A program made the position numbers and the translations under genes. A DNA stretch of 64,000 bases, from the NCBI GenBank assembly GCA_013398955.1, contig VWPU01017832.1:87018-151017 (forward strand), given 5' to 3'. Below the pieces are notes generated by a model that was not told the origin of the DNA, searched no databases, and worked only from the letters and a program-made list of their open reading frames with translations. Below, one piece after another: positions 55,901 to 63,861 of this stretch; position 1 is the first letter of the stretch, and each line of letters begins with the position of its first letter. This DNA is from Callaeas wilsoni (Eukaryota > Chordata > Aves > Passeriformes > Callaeidae).

Positions 55901-58900
55901 TGTAAAATTAGTCAGGGACCAAAAATGTTACACTGTTGTAACCAGTGTCTCTGCACCTTACCTGACTGGACACCTAACTAGGTTATGTCTTACGGTCTCA
56001 TCATGTAAAAGTAAAACTGACTCTCTGTTTTGACATATTTACTATATGAAAGGAAGTCCAAGCTGTGGGTTCAAGCTCAGTCTTAGAAAGCAGCCTAATT
56101 GTTCTAAAAGATTATAGGGTTTTCAAGGCTGAAATCTGCAAAAGAGTTACTTAGTCTCATGGCCTTGACACTGGACAGGGTATTTAAGCAAGGAACTGGA
56201 GGGCAATACAGAGGGAACCTCAAGAAGAAATTGTAAGCTGGCAGGTCTCAGCAGCCTGGACACAGCTGGAAACAGCAGTGAGGTGTTGGCAAAGTAACAG
56301 GTCCTGGCTCCTGCAGGAAAATGCAAAAAGCAGCCAGAGAGAGAAGACTTTATGGAGAGTTATACTAGGGGGAAGTTGAATGACCAAGCTTTTCGATCCA
56401 AGGAAAGCTGTTAAACAGGTCCAGAACATTTCAGGGACAAAAGGTAAAGGATTAGATTTCTCATGGACCCAGGTGGTTTATGTGCTGGCACATTCCTCGG
56501 AGGGGGAAGGGTCTGAGCACTCTGAAGACCTCTTGTTTTTGCAGCCTGGATATACAGAGCGTGCAGAGATGAGCACGTCCCATATATATCCTGCATGCAT
56601 ATTATAAATAAATACCTTAAATGGTGTGAAAATTTCAAGCCATTATCAGGAGGGCCACCAGCAATTTCAATAGAAAGTGCACAGGCCATAGGGTCAATAC
56701 ACTCAACTTATCTTTGAGTTTAACTTCATGTTACAGCATAAGCAGTCTCTGAGGACCTGATACCACGAACAGTAGATTCTGGAGAGCTTCTGAGCAGCTC
56801 CAGAGGATGACTATGATGTTCACAATGCAGTGCCTTAGAGGCTCCATCTCAGACTACGGCCCTCTATGCATGTTTGGTTAAAAAAAAAACAAACCAAAAC
56901 ATAATCTTGGAAGTGTATAAATATAAAATACAAACAAGAACACAAACAACAGTGTTAATGCCTTATAGAAAAGCTAGGAACAGAAAGAAGAGAAATCAAG
57001 TCTCCTGCCATCTCGATTTATCTACTTGACCTTGCTGCTGTGAAATGCAAAAATGTTGACAGGATCCTATTCTCAAAGTATGCTGAAGAGTTTGTCAGAT
57101 AAAACAATATGACACATACTGAGAAAGTGCATAGTATTCATTTTATTTGATCTCTCAGCTTAATCCAATACCGAATGAACTCACTCAGAGCCTGATTCTG
57201 AACTTGCTCACTGCATAAACACAGATAAATAAATGTGTATTCATGAGAAAAGTAAAAGGCAGAAAAGATCTCTGTTTTCCACCGTGTCTACATGGCTAAA
57301 CAAGGTATAGAATGACAGAAGATCAGATCAGGCTTTCCCTCTCCCTGAGGAAAACTTACTTGTACTCCTGTCTAGATTTTTCCTTCATTAAATTATTTAG
57401 GTGTGAAATTTCCTTTTTCAGTGAACTAATCGTTTCCTTAGTTTTCTGTTCCCTTTCATAGGCTTTATCCACCATTTTCCAGGCCTTTTCAAGCTCCTAG
57501 GAATGAAATGGAAAATAATTACATAAATTAAATTGTGTTTAAAAATAACTACAAATTAGAAATTAATACCCACAAGGGTATCACCTACTTAAATACTTCA
57601 TGTCTGTAAAATTCCTATTAGCTGTTAGGACAATGAAAGTCCAATTTGATTTGGATGAGAAAAAGATGTTACTCAATTTTCTGCCTCTTTGCTCATTTTC
57701 ATCTGTGAGGACTTCGTGTAATTAGATTTTAACCACTTATTTAGACAAAACACAATTCTTATGCCAAATTTTAGCACATGGAGTTACCTAAGTGACAGAT
57801 TTGTGTGTCTCTCACAAGCCTAGGGTTTGATACCCACAAACAGGATAGGGGAGGAGGGTTCACTTGATTTTTTTTAACTTCCTCTGCATCTCTCTCCCTT
57901 GAATCAGATCCTTATGAATCAAACAAAAGGCTTATTCCTTGCCAGGTTCAAATAACGCTCCTACCATTTCTGGAATCCTGTGCTAAAAAAAAAAATAAAT
58001 GCATAAATTCAGCAAGTGACTGGACTGGAAGGAAAGTTCCTGAAGTCTCAGTAAATAATGAAGATACTACTTTTACACTAGAAGTTCCTGAGCTTCAAAT
58101 CACAGCATGATGCTCTTTTCTCAGCTGGTTCCTTGCAGAGTTCTGGACTTCGCGGACTTGTACAGATTTAGACCCCAAGTGTGGCTGTGCAGTTCTACAT
58201 TAGCTCTTGGGTCTCCCCAAAAAAAGCCAAATAGGAGCATCATTATATCAGGCCATAATATCCCTTTCAACCTCTACTTGCATCATATGAAATTGGGGCA
58301 GGAAAAAAATACTTTAAAAATCATCTCCACAATGAAGAAAATAAAATAATTTAATTTATATCAAATTGTTTACAGAAGTTCTTTATTGTAATTGACATCT
58401 CTGTTTCTGAAAAAACCAACTCTATTTAACATTAAACTCTAAATTATGACACCTATGTTATGGTATATTGTTAATATACTTATGGAATCTTCAAAAATCA
58501 GATATATGTAACATCTAGCTGTTTACTGCCTAAATTAAAATTCAAACTATAGAACTAGCAGAAGTAACAGGCTACCAGATTTTGCTGAAAAGATAACACA
58601 AAGTGTAACATCTGTAGCCTCTTCAAACTGCGGAGGGAATACATTTCCATTTTACTTACTCAACTAGTTCAGCATATCCAAATTTGAGAAACCATCTGGA
58701 CCATAAAGATCAGGAATTTTTGCTCTTCTTTTTTTTCCCCACATACTAATAAAGAGTTAAACAATGGGCTTTCCTTGCTCAGAAATTCTGAATATTACAG
58801 TCAATTAAACTCACTACCTACAAACAGTATTTTCATTACTTAATAAATTACTTAGTTCAAAATTTAGCTTGAAAAATGTGCTTTTTCACTTATGTATCAA

Positions 58901-61900
58901 ACATATTTTAACAGTTTTATATATTAAAGTCAATTTTTATGTCATACATTTTGAGTTCTAATTTCCATTCAATGCAGCAATGATCATACATAAAGTATTA
59001 AGTATCATCTAGGAAATTGTAAGTTTTTCATTCATTAAGATCTTAGACAAAAAAAGCTCAATTCTGAAATTTAAATAAATGCATGTTAGGCTGAAATAAT
59101 GGCATGAAGACACAGTGTATCATGTTGACTAGCACAAAAGCATAAAATATAACTGTAAATAAACATGTTTCAGATTTGACAACCAGTAAGAGGCAACCAT
59201 CCTCTCTCTGGAAAAATGCAAATTGAAAATAAGATTAAAGCTGATTACTTAAATCAGAGCTTCCTGCTGGCTGATTAGACTGTGATTAAAATTGGTGAAT
59301 TAAATCATTACGATTGGAGTTTTGGGGAATAGAACTGGGGAATAAAATCAATACAGCCTCTGAAAGGTTTTAGTGGCTCCAATGAGTATTTTGTTCTGAT
59401 GAGTATTTGCAAAAGTGATCACTTGAAGTCAACGAGGCCATTCAGATAAGCACTGATTTCAGGTTACCCTAAGCTGTGCTTTTTAAACTTTATCTTTGGT
59501 GTGTAAAAACTATTCTATTGAATCTGTATTGATAATACCAATTTCTATCAATAAAGTAAGAAGACACAGGTGATGGCCACACTAATAAGCAAAATCTAAA
59601 TAAAAACTTGCTACAGACTTCAGCATCAGCAAAGCTGGGTTTCATTGTAGTTGCTTCTTGGTTGTGTCTTCTACTGTAAGAGTGGATCAATAGATCCTTT
59701 ATTTTCAGAAGTAAAAAGGAGCAAAATGTTGATGATGGAAGCTTTCACAGAAGAAATATTCACATTGTTATTCAGCACCAAAGACTGCAGTGTACCAGCA
59801 ACACAGGGTAGTTGCAGTACAAGATAGGTAGCTAATGCATGGCAGTCTGTTGCATAATTAAAAGAAGTACACTGGATGTTTGCTGTTAGAATCATTCAAA
59901 AATTTTTGGAGAAGTACTGAACTCTGGAGCTTGTAAAGCAGAACTTATGAAGTGTGACTGCTTTACTTTACTTTCATTATATACCCCAAAAGATCACATC
60001 AGTTTCATTGCTTGGAAACTGAGAATTAATGAAATGCTTTCTTATTATATTGGATTGATACGCCTGGAAATTGAAAATTTGGTAATTTCAAACAGGGCAG
60101 TACAAGCTCTTATAAATTCCCCTACTAGCATTCTTCCAGTGCAGACTCGTGGCTCAGTGTCCTCACCCATGAAAAACAGAACTGTATTCCCTTCGTGATT
60201 AGGTTGGCCCTTTGCTCCTTTGATATGACTGTAAACAGGAGATTGTTATGACCAGTTTATTAAAACTACAAACCAGACCCTTTAACAGCCACCTGGCAGC
60301 TAACAGCAACTGATCACTGACCCATGTCCTACCAGCCACTGAGCTGTGTGGTTAACCCCTGCCCCAAACAAACCCTACTGATTACAAACAGGCTTCACAT
60401 GGAGAAAAATTTTGCTTCTGCAACTTTTATTTCTTACCCTAATGACCCATCAAGTCACCATGATTTAAGGCCTTAATTTGGAGCAACTATACCATTTTTA
60501 CAGGAACAGCCCCATCAGGATTCTTTTCTGGTTTATAAATAATTAAATTGTGGGACAGATTGTTTGTTTAGTTTAGCACTGAAGAATATCATCTTGGTTA
60601 CTTTAGCACTTGAACTTCCTTCAACACTTAGCTTGGACACACGGGAAACACATTTTTTTAATGTTAACAAAATTGTAGTGAAATACTAAGCTCTAATAGA
60701 ACTTTCCTTCAGAAAGGAGAATAATATGAAATATAAAGGGTTTACCAAGCAAAACCTCAAACGAGACATGAGCATTTTAAACAATATGCAAATAATTCCT
60801 GAACCTTTAAGAGAAGGTCTAATTCTCATAACCAAACTGAAAAAGTATCAGCTATATACTTGGCTCATAGCACACCACTAGAAATGAAATGTCACATGTT
60901 GTGCATTGCACATAATTTCTAGCAGGATCATATTGTCAAGCAGCTTCTTCCCTAGAAAATCACTTAACAGGTTCAATATTAGGCGGTATGGTTCAGTCAT
61001 ACACTGCCTGATCTTCAAATTAGCTGTTGAAATTGGAAAGGCTCTTATTTTCCCAACGTTTCCACTCCTCAGTTTTATGACATCACTAAGACAGTGTCTC
61101 CTCAGTTTGGGAACATCTTGAAGGATCACCTCTCCTACTGTTCACACACAGAGTATTGCAATGCAATAGCAAAAAGGAAATTATAAGGATCATTGTGGTT
61201 CCTGACATTCATCTACCAGGTTTTGATTACCAGCAGTTAAAGTCAACAGGATTTTCCACACTTTTCCTCCTCCTGGAAGAGACTTCGGGCAGTACCACGG
61301 GTTTGCAAGCCGCAGCCATAGGGTGAGAGTGCTGCTATTTATATTTACTCTGAATGTATTTTCTTCATAATTCTAAGGACAAGAAACTTCATTTCAAAGA
61401 ACTTCTATTTCTGTAATGCTCGAAAATCACTCTGGATTGCTACACTGACTTTCTTTTACTGGAACAAAACACTTTATTGTCAGGCATGGAGGTTTCCCAG
61501 CTAAGTGCTAAATTAAAGCCTATCTAGGTATCACAAAGCTAAGTTTTTAAACCATCAGAATGAAAAAAGTTCCAAATGCAGTCTTATGATCACTTGGCAG
61601 CTTTAGGTTTCTGATAGTCAAAATTCACTGTAAGTCTAAAAACATCAACTGTTCTTAGTGAGCCAAGCACTTTGATTTGACAGACTTCAAATAATAACAA
61701 ACAACACATCAGAGTAAATTGGTGAAATCACACTGAAATGCTATATAGGATTCCTTTTCAAAAACACCGTGAAACATTTATTTATATAAGTTGTCACTTC
61801 CCTGGCCTAAAATCCTTATTTCCACAATAAGTAGATTTTTTTTATGTTCTGGCAATAGTTAACATCCAAGCAGCTCTTCAAAAGTATTAATGAATCAAAA

Positions 61901-63861
61901 AAAGTACATTAAATTGAAAATGTGCCATTTTACAAAGGGAAAGCTGAAACAAAAACTATTAGTGAGTACCTGAAAGCTGACAGAGTTGGTTTGGTGCAAA
62001 TAAACACAGAATTTGACTGAAACCATCAAAAATACCAGGCTGAGCAAACAAAGCAAAGCAGAGGTTAAACAACTGGAGATGCCAGCTCTATGCTTTGTCC
62101 TCCAGCTAGTTCTCTACATAAAATCAAGTGTTCTCACGAGTACTTTTCTTATTATCACGTTTTTCATTAATAATTTCAGATCACACTTCAGTCTATACAA
62201 AACTTTACCGACTTCAATGATGATATAGTTTCCCCATCATCATTAGTGAGTTTTGTGAGCACATCTACTTTAGATGACTTCTCCACAAGCTCAGCACTCA
62301 GCTTCCTGCATTTCTCCATGAGATGCTTTTCATTTTCACGAGACTTCTTCATAATAGCAAGGAGCTTCTCATATTCGACACGGAATTTTTCCAGAGCTTC
62401 ATCTCTCTTCAGTACACTGATGAATTCTTGGGAGTCTTTTTCCAGTGCTTCAAATGCACTTTCTTCTAGATGTGGTTTGTCAGACTTTTCCTGAGCGACA
62501 TAATCAAGAAACAGAAAGAATTCAACATCTCACTTATGACCCCAGAGTACAAAAAAGTAATATACTGAGTGTATAACAGCTACTAAGAAATCATGACAAA
62601 ATTTTCTGTAATAACAGTTCTTTTGCTAGCATATAATATGCATGTTGTAGGCTATTTTTCAAACACATCTCTCTCAATTTTACTGAAATAACTCATGCTT
62701 TACCAGCCAGAGTTTTTGTAATTGAGTCCCACAACTGCTTTAAGATAAGTCTATAAAATACCATCATTGTGATAGTGTTTGAATAATGCATCAAATACTG
62801 AGGAAATCCAGTATTTTAGCCCTAATTCTGCCCAGTTCTCTACCCTCTAAAGTCTGATTAGTTTATGATTTCTATCCAGATAGTGTCAGAGACCTGCAGA
62901 CAAGCACATCTCAAAGCACGAGTAATGCCAACGCAAGCCAGTCCTTCTTCTGTGGGAAATGCTGTTAAGCCTTTCACAGAAAACATTTTTCATCTAGCTC
63001 AGTTCTGATGCCAAATCCTTGCAAATGCAGCTCTGAGGTGGTCTCTCTAGGATAGGAAAGCAGCTCTCCTGTCAGCAGGAAAACCTCAAGGGCAACTTTA
63101 ACACTACCACCCAGGCTCCAGCCGGCACCAAAGCACAATCCGAACTGTGAGCTGAAATTTACTGCGTCTCCCCTTGAAACCTGCTCTGGGACTCACGGGT
63201 TTCTTCTCATTTCATCCTCCTCTCCAAACCACAGAATCACAAAATGGTTTGGGTTGGAAGGGACCTTAAAGATTATCTCATTCCAACTCCCTGCCACTAG
63301 ACCAAGTTGCTCAGAGCTCCACCCAGCCTGGCCTTGAACATTTCCAGCGATGGGACATCTGCAACTTCTCTGGGCAACCTGTGCCTGCTCCTCACCACCC
63401 TCACAGGGAAGAATTTTCTCCTAATATCTAATCTAAACCTACTCTCAGTTTGAATCTGTTCCCCTCTGTCCTGTCCCCACTACAAGCTCTTGTGAAAAGT
63501 CCCTCTCCAGCTCTCTTGTAGGCTCGCTTTAGTCAGTCTTGTGTTTGTGATTTTAAATAGAGTTAAAAGACGAGCAGTAATGAGGGGGGAAGCAAGGCAG
63601 GAATCACACCTACGAACTTATATGTAGCAGCTGCTCCTAAAATTTAAAAGTTACTACTGCCTGGGTACAAGTAGGCTGATTGCTCCTACTTTCAACACGG
63701 GACATAACCGAGCTCTGCTCACACAGGTGACGCATAAGCATGGTAAATGGCTACAGATGATACACAGGTGATGTTGTTGGGCTTATCCTCAGGTGCAGCC
63801 TTCGTCCTGTCCAGGAGACAGGAGGGGAAGGGAGGGACAGGTTACAGGTTACCTCAGCCAT
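7874..63861 (-). CDS. CFAP58: CFAP58, cilia and flagella associated protein 58 (18 coding exons, complete)
   Basis: Seen: 18 exons joined over GT-AG introns give one uninterrupted 872-residue frame, ATG at 63861-63859 and stop TAG at 7876-7874. Joined exons: 63853-63861, 62209-62490, 57360-57496, 55492-55648, 53267-53461, 50953-51090, 48749-48908, 48434-48516, 47100-47291, 42658-42819, 39701-39847, 36164-36304, 35590-35813, 33467-33578, 31146-31250, 13721-13840, 12096-12229, 7874-7994. The product is rich in Glu, Lys, Gln and Leu, with heptad-like coiled coil from about residue 10 to 835 and then a Pro-containing tail; I see no signal peptide or membrane segment. Known: CFAP58 (formerly CCDC147) is an axonemal and sperm-flagellum protein, and its loss in man and mouse causes multiple flagellar defects with male infertility. 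Diagnostic stretches matching human CFAP58 as I remember it include [63 protein letters not shown] and the terminal GGFPL. The length equals the human protein. No frameshift or stop was found, so the gene looks functional. Confidence 0.97.
10612..10635. repeat. Perfect 9-bp inverted repeat with 6-base loop
   Basis: GTTGATGGT and ACCATCAAC around TCAGCC in CFAP58 intron 17. The arms do not extend, so a microRNA-type precursor is unlikely. Confidence 0.5.
11232..11794 (+). mobile_element. CR1 LINE 3' fragment in CFAP58 intron 17
   Basis: Plus-oriented CR1: TTTTCAGATGACAACAAGCTG, a stretch near the end of ORF2, a 3' UTR part with GGTGGTGAAACACTGG and AAGCTGCCCAGAGAGG, then GGACTAGATGGCCTTTAAAG and a terminal ATTCTATG. 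Several small internal deletions shorten it. It is antisense to CFAP58. Confidence 0.88.
12096..12229 (-). CDS. CFAP58: CFAP58 exon 17 (residues 789-832 and part of 833)
   Basis: 134 bases, starting in phase 0 after TATTAG and ending with AA of a split Lys codon at GTATGG. It encodes [20 protein letters not shown] and [20 protein letters not shown], matching human VLSSELNMYEVQSKEYKYEV. This is the last coiled-coil exon. It was found by homology and splice signals only. Confidence 0.95.
12230..13720 (-). other. CFAP58: CFAP58 intron 16 (1.5 kb)
   Basis: AT-rich for most of its length, then strongly GC- and CpG-rich in the 100 bases next to exon 16. It contains the possible CR1 tail relic at 13141. 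Confidence 0.85.
13141..13162. repeat. Isolated CATAGAAT tail repeats, possible CR1 relic
   Basis: Two CATAGAAT units close together and an ATTCTAT, resembling a CR1 3' terminal octamer without recognisable CR1 body next to it. It may be a heavily decayed 3' end or chance. Confidence 0.35.
13721..13840 (-). CDS. CFAP58: CFAP58 exon 16 (residues 749-788)
   Basis: 120 bases, 40 codons, phase 0 at both ends. It encodes [20 protein letters not shown] and [20 protein letters not shown], matching human [20 protein letters not shown]. Codon usage is unlike the rest of the gene: 35 of 40 third positions are G or C, against 21 of 54 in exon 10. The exon sits in a local GC/CpG peak that extends into intron 16. 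Confidence 0.96.
14318..14347. repeat. Adjacent short (AC)n and (TA)n tracts in intron 15
   Basis: ACACACACACA followed a few bases on by TATATATATATA. Short, 480 bp inside the intron from exon 16. Confidence 0.7.
17497..17543. repeat. A-rich tract in intron 15
   Basis: A run of about 18 A, then further A runs broken by single C or CCC. Simple repeat. No retrocopy body is recognised in front of it. Confidence 0.8.
19080..19101. repeat. (CA)n microsatellite in intron 15
   Basis: ACACACACACA, one T interruption, then ACACACA. Short. Confidence 0.8.
20657..20680. repeat. T15-AA-G7 homopolymer pair in intron 15
   Basis: Fifteen T, two A, then seven G. Simple sequence. Confidence 0.85.
23860..23945 (-). 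mobile_element. Short CR1 3' tail fragment
   Basis: GAATCATAGAATACCATG and GGTCCAACCTTTC mark a second, older CR1 3' end in the same orientation, 191 bp before the start of the larger copy. Similarity fades after about 23925, so the far boundary is uncertain. It may be a separate insertion or part of a duplicated element. Confidence 0.65.
24051..24812 (-). mobile_element. CR1 LINE 3' fragment in CFAP58 intron 15
   Basis: Begins with the reversed tail GAATCATAGAATACAAGG and GGTTGAAAGGGGACC. At 24443-24754 the minus frame still reads the end of the CR1 reverse-transcriptase ORF ([20 protein letters not shown], then [19 protein letters not shown]). 5'-truncated, about 760 bp. It cannot make an active element. 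Confidence 0.92.
31146..31250 (-). CDS. CFAP58: CFAP58 exon 15 (residues 714-748)
   Basis: 105 bases, 35 codons, phase 0 at both ends, with acceptor TCCTAG and donor GTACTG. It encodes [20 protein letters not shown] followed by [15 protein letters not shown], matching human ASDPNAYELIQKIHTLQKRL. Exactly five heptads long. It is followed by the 17.3-kb intron 15. No long ATG-initiated ORF marks it. Confidence 0.96.
31251..33466 (-). other. CFAP58: CFAP58 intron 14 (2.2 kb)
   Basis: Unique AT-rich sequence with one T17 run. Nothing else seen. Confidence 0.85.
32267..32283. repeat. 17-base T homopolymer in intron 14
   Basis: Uninterrupted T run on the plus strand (A run in the CFAP58 transcript). 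Confidence 0.85.
33467..33578 (-). CDS. CFAP58: CFAP58 exon 14 (residues 676-713)
   Basis: 112 bases. The first base completes Arg, and the exon ends in phase 0 at GAG before GTGATG. It encodes [20 protein letters not shown] followed by [15 protein letters not shown], matching human FFHMQRELLKERTRCRALEE and [15 protein letters not shown]. Confidence 0.97.
33579..35589 (-). other. CFAP58: CFAP58 intron 13 (2.0 kb)
   Basis: Unique sequence, nothing recognised. Open frames here (for example 33579-34030 on the plus strand) look like chance. Confidence 0.85.
35590..35813 (-). CDS. CFAP58: CFAP58 exon 13 (residues 602-675 and part of 676)
   Basis: 224 bases, starting in phase 0 after CCCTCAG and ending with AG of a split Arg codon at a GTAATA donor. 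It encodes [40 protein letters not shown] and [16 protein letters not shown]. It is the second-longest coding exon after exon 2 and one of the best conserved. Confidence 0.97.
35814..36163 (-). other. CFAP58: CFAP58 intron 12 (350 bp)
   Basis: Short AT-rich intron. Nothing else seen. Confidence 0.9.
36164..36304 (-). CDS. CFAP58: CFAP58 exon 12 (residues 555-601)
   Basis: 141 bases, 47 codons, phase 0 at both ends. It encodes [20 protein letters not shown] and [20 protein letters not shown], nearly identical to human. A 350-bp intron separates it from exon 13. Confidence 0.97.
36305..39700 (-). other. CFAP58: CFAP58 intron 11 (3.4 kb)
   Basis: Unique sequence with short T runs. No mobile element is recognised. 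Confidence 0.85.
39701..39847 (-). CDS. CFAP58: CFAP58 exon 11 (residues 506-554)
   Basis: 147 bases, 49 codons, phase 0 at both ends. It encodes [20 protein letters not shown] and [20 protein letters not shown], matching human DEITDMKRKLKIMIHQVDQL. Its 49 residues are exactly seven heptads. Donor GTAAGA, acceptor ATTAG. Confidence 0.96.
39848..42657 (-). other. CFAP58: CFAP58 intron 10 (2.8 kb)
   Basis: Unique sequence with a short T run near 41340. No other feature seen. Confidence 0.85.
42658..42819 (-). CDS. CFAP58: CFAP58 exon 10 (residues 452-505)
   Basis: 162 bases, 54 codons, phase 0 at both ends, with acceptor CTCCAG and donor GTAGAA. It encodes [20 protein letters not shown] followed by SKNLIEAK, matching human [20 protein letters not shown]. 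The third codon position is 21/54 G or C, typical of this gene and in contrast to exon 16. Confidence 0.96.
42820..47099 (-). other. CFAP58: CFAP58 intron 9 (4.3 kb)
   Basis: Unique AT-rich sequence. Contains the p53-like palindrome at 46449-46471. No mobile element is recognised. Confidence 0.85.
46449..46471. promoter_or_regulatory. Perfect 10-bp palindrome resembling a p53/p63/p73 site
   Basis: GGAACATGTT and AACATGTTCC flank AAA. Read as p53-family half sites (RRRCWWGYYY), 50-59 is 9/10 and 61-70 is 10/10 (all +46400), with one base between. It lies in CFAP58 intron 9, about 640 bp from exon 9. Functional status is inference only. Confidence 0.45.
47100..47291 (-). CDS. CFAP58: CFAP58 exon 9 (residues 388-451)
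   Basis: 192 bases, 64 codons, phase 0 at both ends. It encodes [20 protein letters not shown] and [20 protein letters not shown], nearly identical to human ([40 protein letters not shown]). This is one of the most conserved stretches of the coiled coil. Confidence 0.97.
47292..48433 (-). other. CFAP58: CFAP58 intron 8 (1.1 kb)
   Basis: Unique AT-rich sequence, nothing recognised. Confidence 0.85.
48434..48516 (-). CDS. CFAP58: CFAP58 exon 8 (residues 360-387)
   Basis: 83 bases. The first AG completes the Glu codon begun in exon 7, and the exon ends in phase 0 at CAG before GTGAGT. It encodes [20 protein letters not shown] and ERDMLNQ, matching human VEASKKQAELDRKAMDELLR and ERDILNK. An AGAG duplication at the acceptor allows an alternative AG two bases downstream, but only the first AG keeps the frame. 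Confidence 0.95.
48749..48908 (-). CDS. CFAP58: CFAP58 exon 7 (residues 307-359 and part of 360)
   Basis: 160 bases, starting in phase 0 and ending with one base of a split Glu codon at a GTAGGT donor. It encodes [19 protein letters not shown] and [20 protein letters not shown], matching human MRLDIGKLNKIREQIHKKL. It is separated from exon 8 by a 232-bp intron, the shortest in the gene. Confidence 0.96.
48909..50952 (-). other. CFAP58: CFAP58 intron 6 (2.0 kb)
   Basis: Unique AT-rich sequence. An ATCATAGAATCA near 49887 recalls a CR1 tail but has no CR1 body beside it. Confidence 0.85.
50953..51090 (-). CDS. CFAP58: CFAP58 exon 6 (residues 261-306)
   Basis: 138 bases, 46 codons, phase 0 at both ends, with acceptor AATAG and donor GTAAGT. 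It encodes [20 protein letters not shown] onward, matching human ILNERAAKELEQFQMRNAKL. The C-terminal half ([19 protein letters not shown]) is more diverged than the flanking exons. It was located by homology and splice signals. Confidence 0.95.
51091..53266 (-). other. CFAP58: CFAP58 intron 5 (2.2 kb)
   Basis: Unique sequence plus the short GATA microsatellite at 51361. Confidence 0.85.
51361..51376. repeat. (GATA)n microsatellite in intron 5
   Basis: Just under four GATA units, 270 bp upstream (gene direction) of exon 6. Confidence 0.75.
53267..53461 (-). CDS. CFAP58: CFAP58 exon 5 (residues 196-260)
   Basis: 195 bases, 65 codons, phase 0 at both ends. It has a TAG acceptor after TTATA and a GTAGGG donor. 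It begins [20 protein letters not shown] and ends NLREQK, aligning with human FQQEIQQRQNEASREFRKKE through LKEQK. The composition is very rich in Gln, Glu and Lys (coiled coil). Confidence 0.96.
53462..55491 (-). other. CFAP58: CFAP58 intron 4 (2.0 kb)
   Basis: Unique AT-rich sequence, nothing recognised. Confidence 0.85.
55492..55648 (-). CDS. CFAP58: CFAP58 exon 4 (residues 143-195)
   Basis: 157 bases. The first T completes an Asn codon with exon 3, and the exon ends in phase 0 at CAG before GTCTGT. It encodes the most recognisable segment of the family, [19 protein letters not shown], followed by [20 protein letters not shown], nearly identical to human. Confidence 0.97.
55649..57359 (-). 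other. CFAP58: CFAP58 intron 3 (1.7 kb)
   Basis: Unique sequence with short A runs (near 56880). Nothing else recognised. Confidence 0.85.
57360..57496 (-). CDS. CFAP58: CFAP58 exon 3 (residues 98-142 and part of 143)
   Basis: 137 bases, starting in phase 0 and ending with AA of a split codon at a GTAAGT donor. It encodes [18 protein letters not shown], matching human [18 protein letters not shown]. The frame contains no ATG-initiated long ORF, so it was found by homology and splice signals. Confidence 0.95.
57497..62208 (-). other. CFAP58: CFAP58 intron 2 (4.7 kb)
   Basis: Unique, strongly AT-rich sequence. No mobile element or RNA gene is recognised. Confidence 0.85.
62209..62490 (-). CDS. 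CFAP58: CFAP58 exon 2 (residues 4-97)
   Basis: 282 bases, phase 0 at both ends. The acceptor is CTCAG before GAAAAG and the donor is GTAAAG. It encodes the N-terminal region, including [13 protein letters not shown] and [18 protein letters not shown], which align with the human N-terminus (LEESAFEEMERD, LEKFRIEYERLHAVMKKS). The coiled coil begins here. The donor base is less certain than most, but the frame and the exon 3 join fit only this choice. Confidence 0.95.
62491..63852 (-). other. CFAP58: CFAP58 intron 1 (1.4 kb)
   Basis: Contains the CR1 fragment 63231-63526. GC content rises towards exon 1. First-intron regulatory sites are possible but none is convincing by eye. Confidence 0.8.
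63231..63526 (-). mobile_element. CR1 LINE 3' fragment in CFAP58 intron 1
   Basis: Starts with the reversed CR1 tail (ACAGAATCACAAAATGG, then GGTTGGAAGGGACCTTAAAG) and continues through TTCCAACTCCCTGCCACTAG, GGGCAACCTGTGCCTG and GAAGAATTTTCTCCTAATAT, all standard 3'-end CR1 sequence in reverse orientation. About 300 bp, severely 5'-truncated. Inserted roughly 330 bp inside the gene from exon 1. Confidence 0.9.
63853..63861 (-). CDS. CFAP58: CFAP58 exon 1, coding part (residues 1-3)
   Basis: Three codons, ATG GCT GAG (MAE), followed directly by a GTAACC donor at 63852. The start is supported by a strong Kozak context (A at -3, G at +4), by an in-frame TGA 48 bases upstream (63909-63907) and by the MAE start of the human protein. 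Because it carries only nine coding bases, automatic gene finders may miss it and begin the protein at an internal Met in exon 2. Confidence 0.9.

Noticed and set aside
62246..62494. Ser/Phe-rich plus-strand open frame
   Set aside because: Antisense shadow of CFAP58 exon 2.
63842..63861. Two GTAACC-like motifs near the ATG as RFX half sites
   Set aside because: They are direct, not inverted, and one is the exon 1 splice donor itself.
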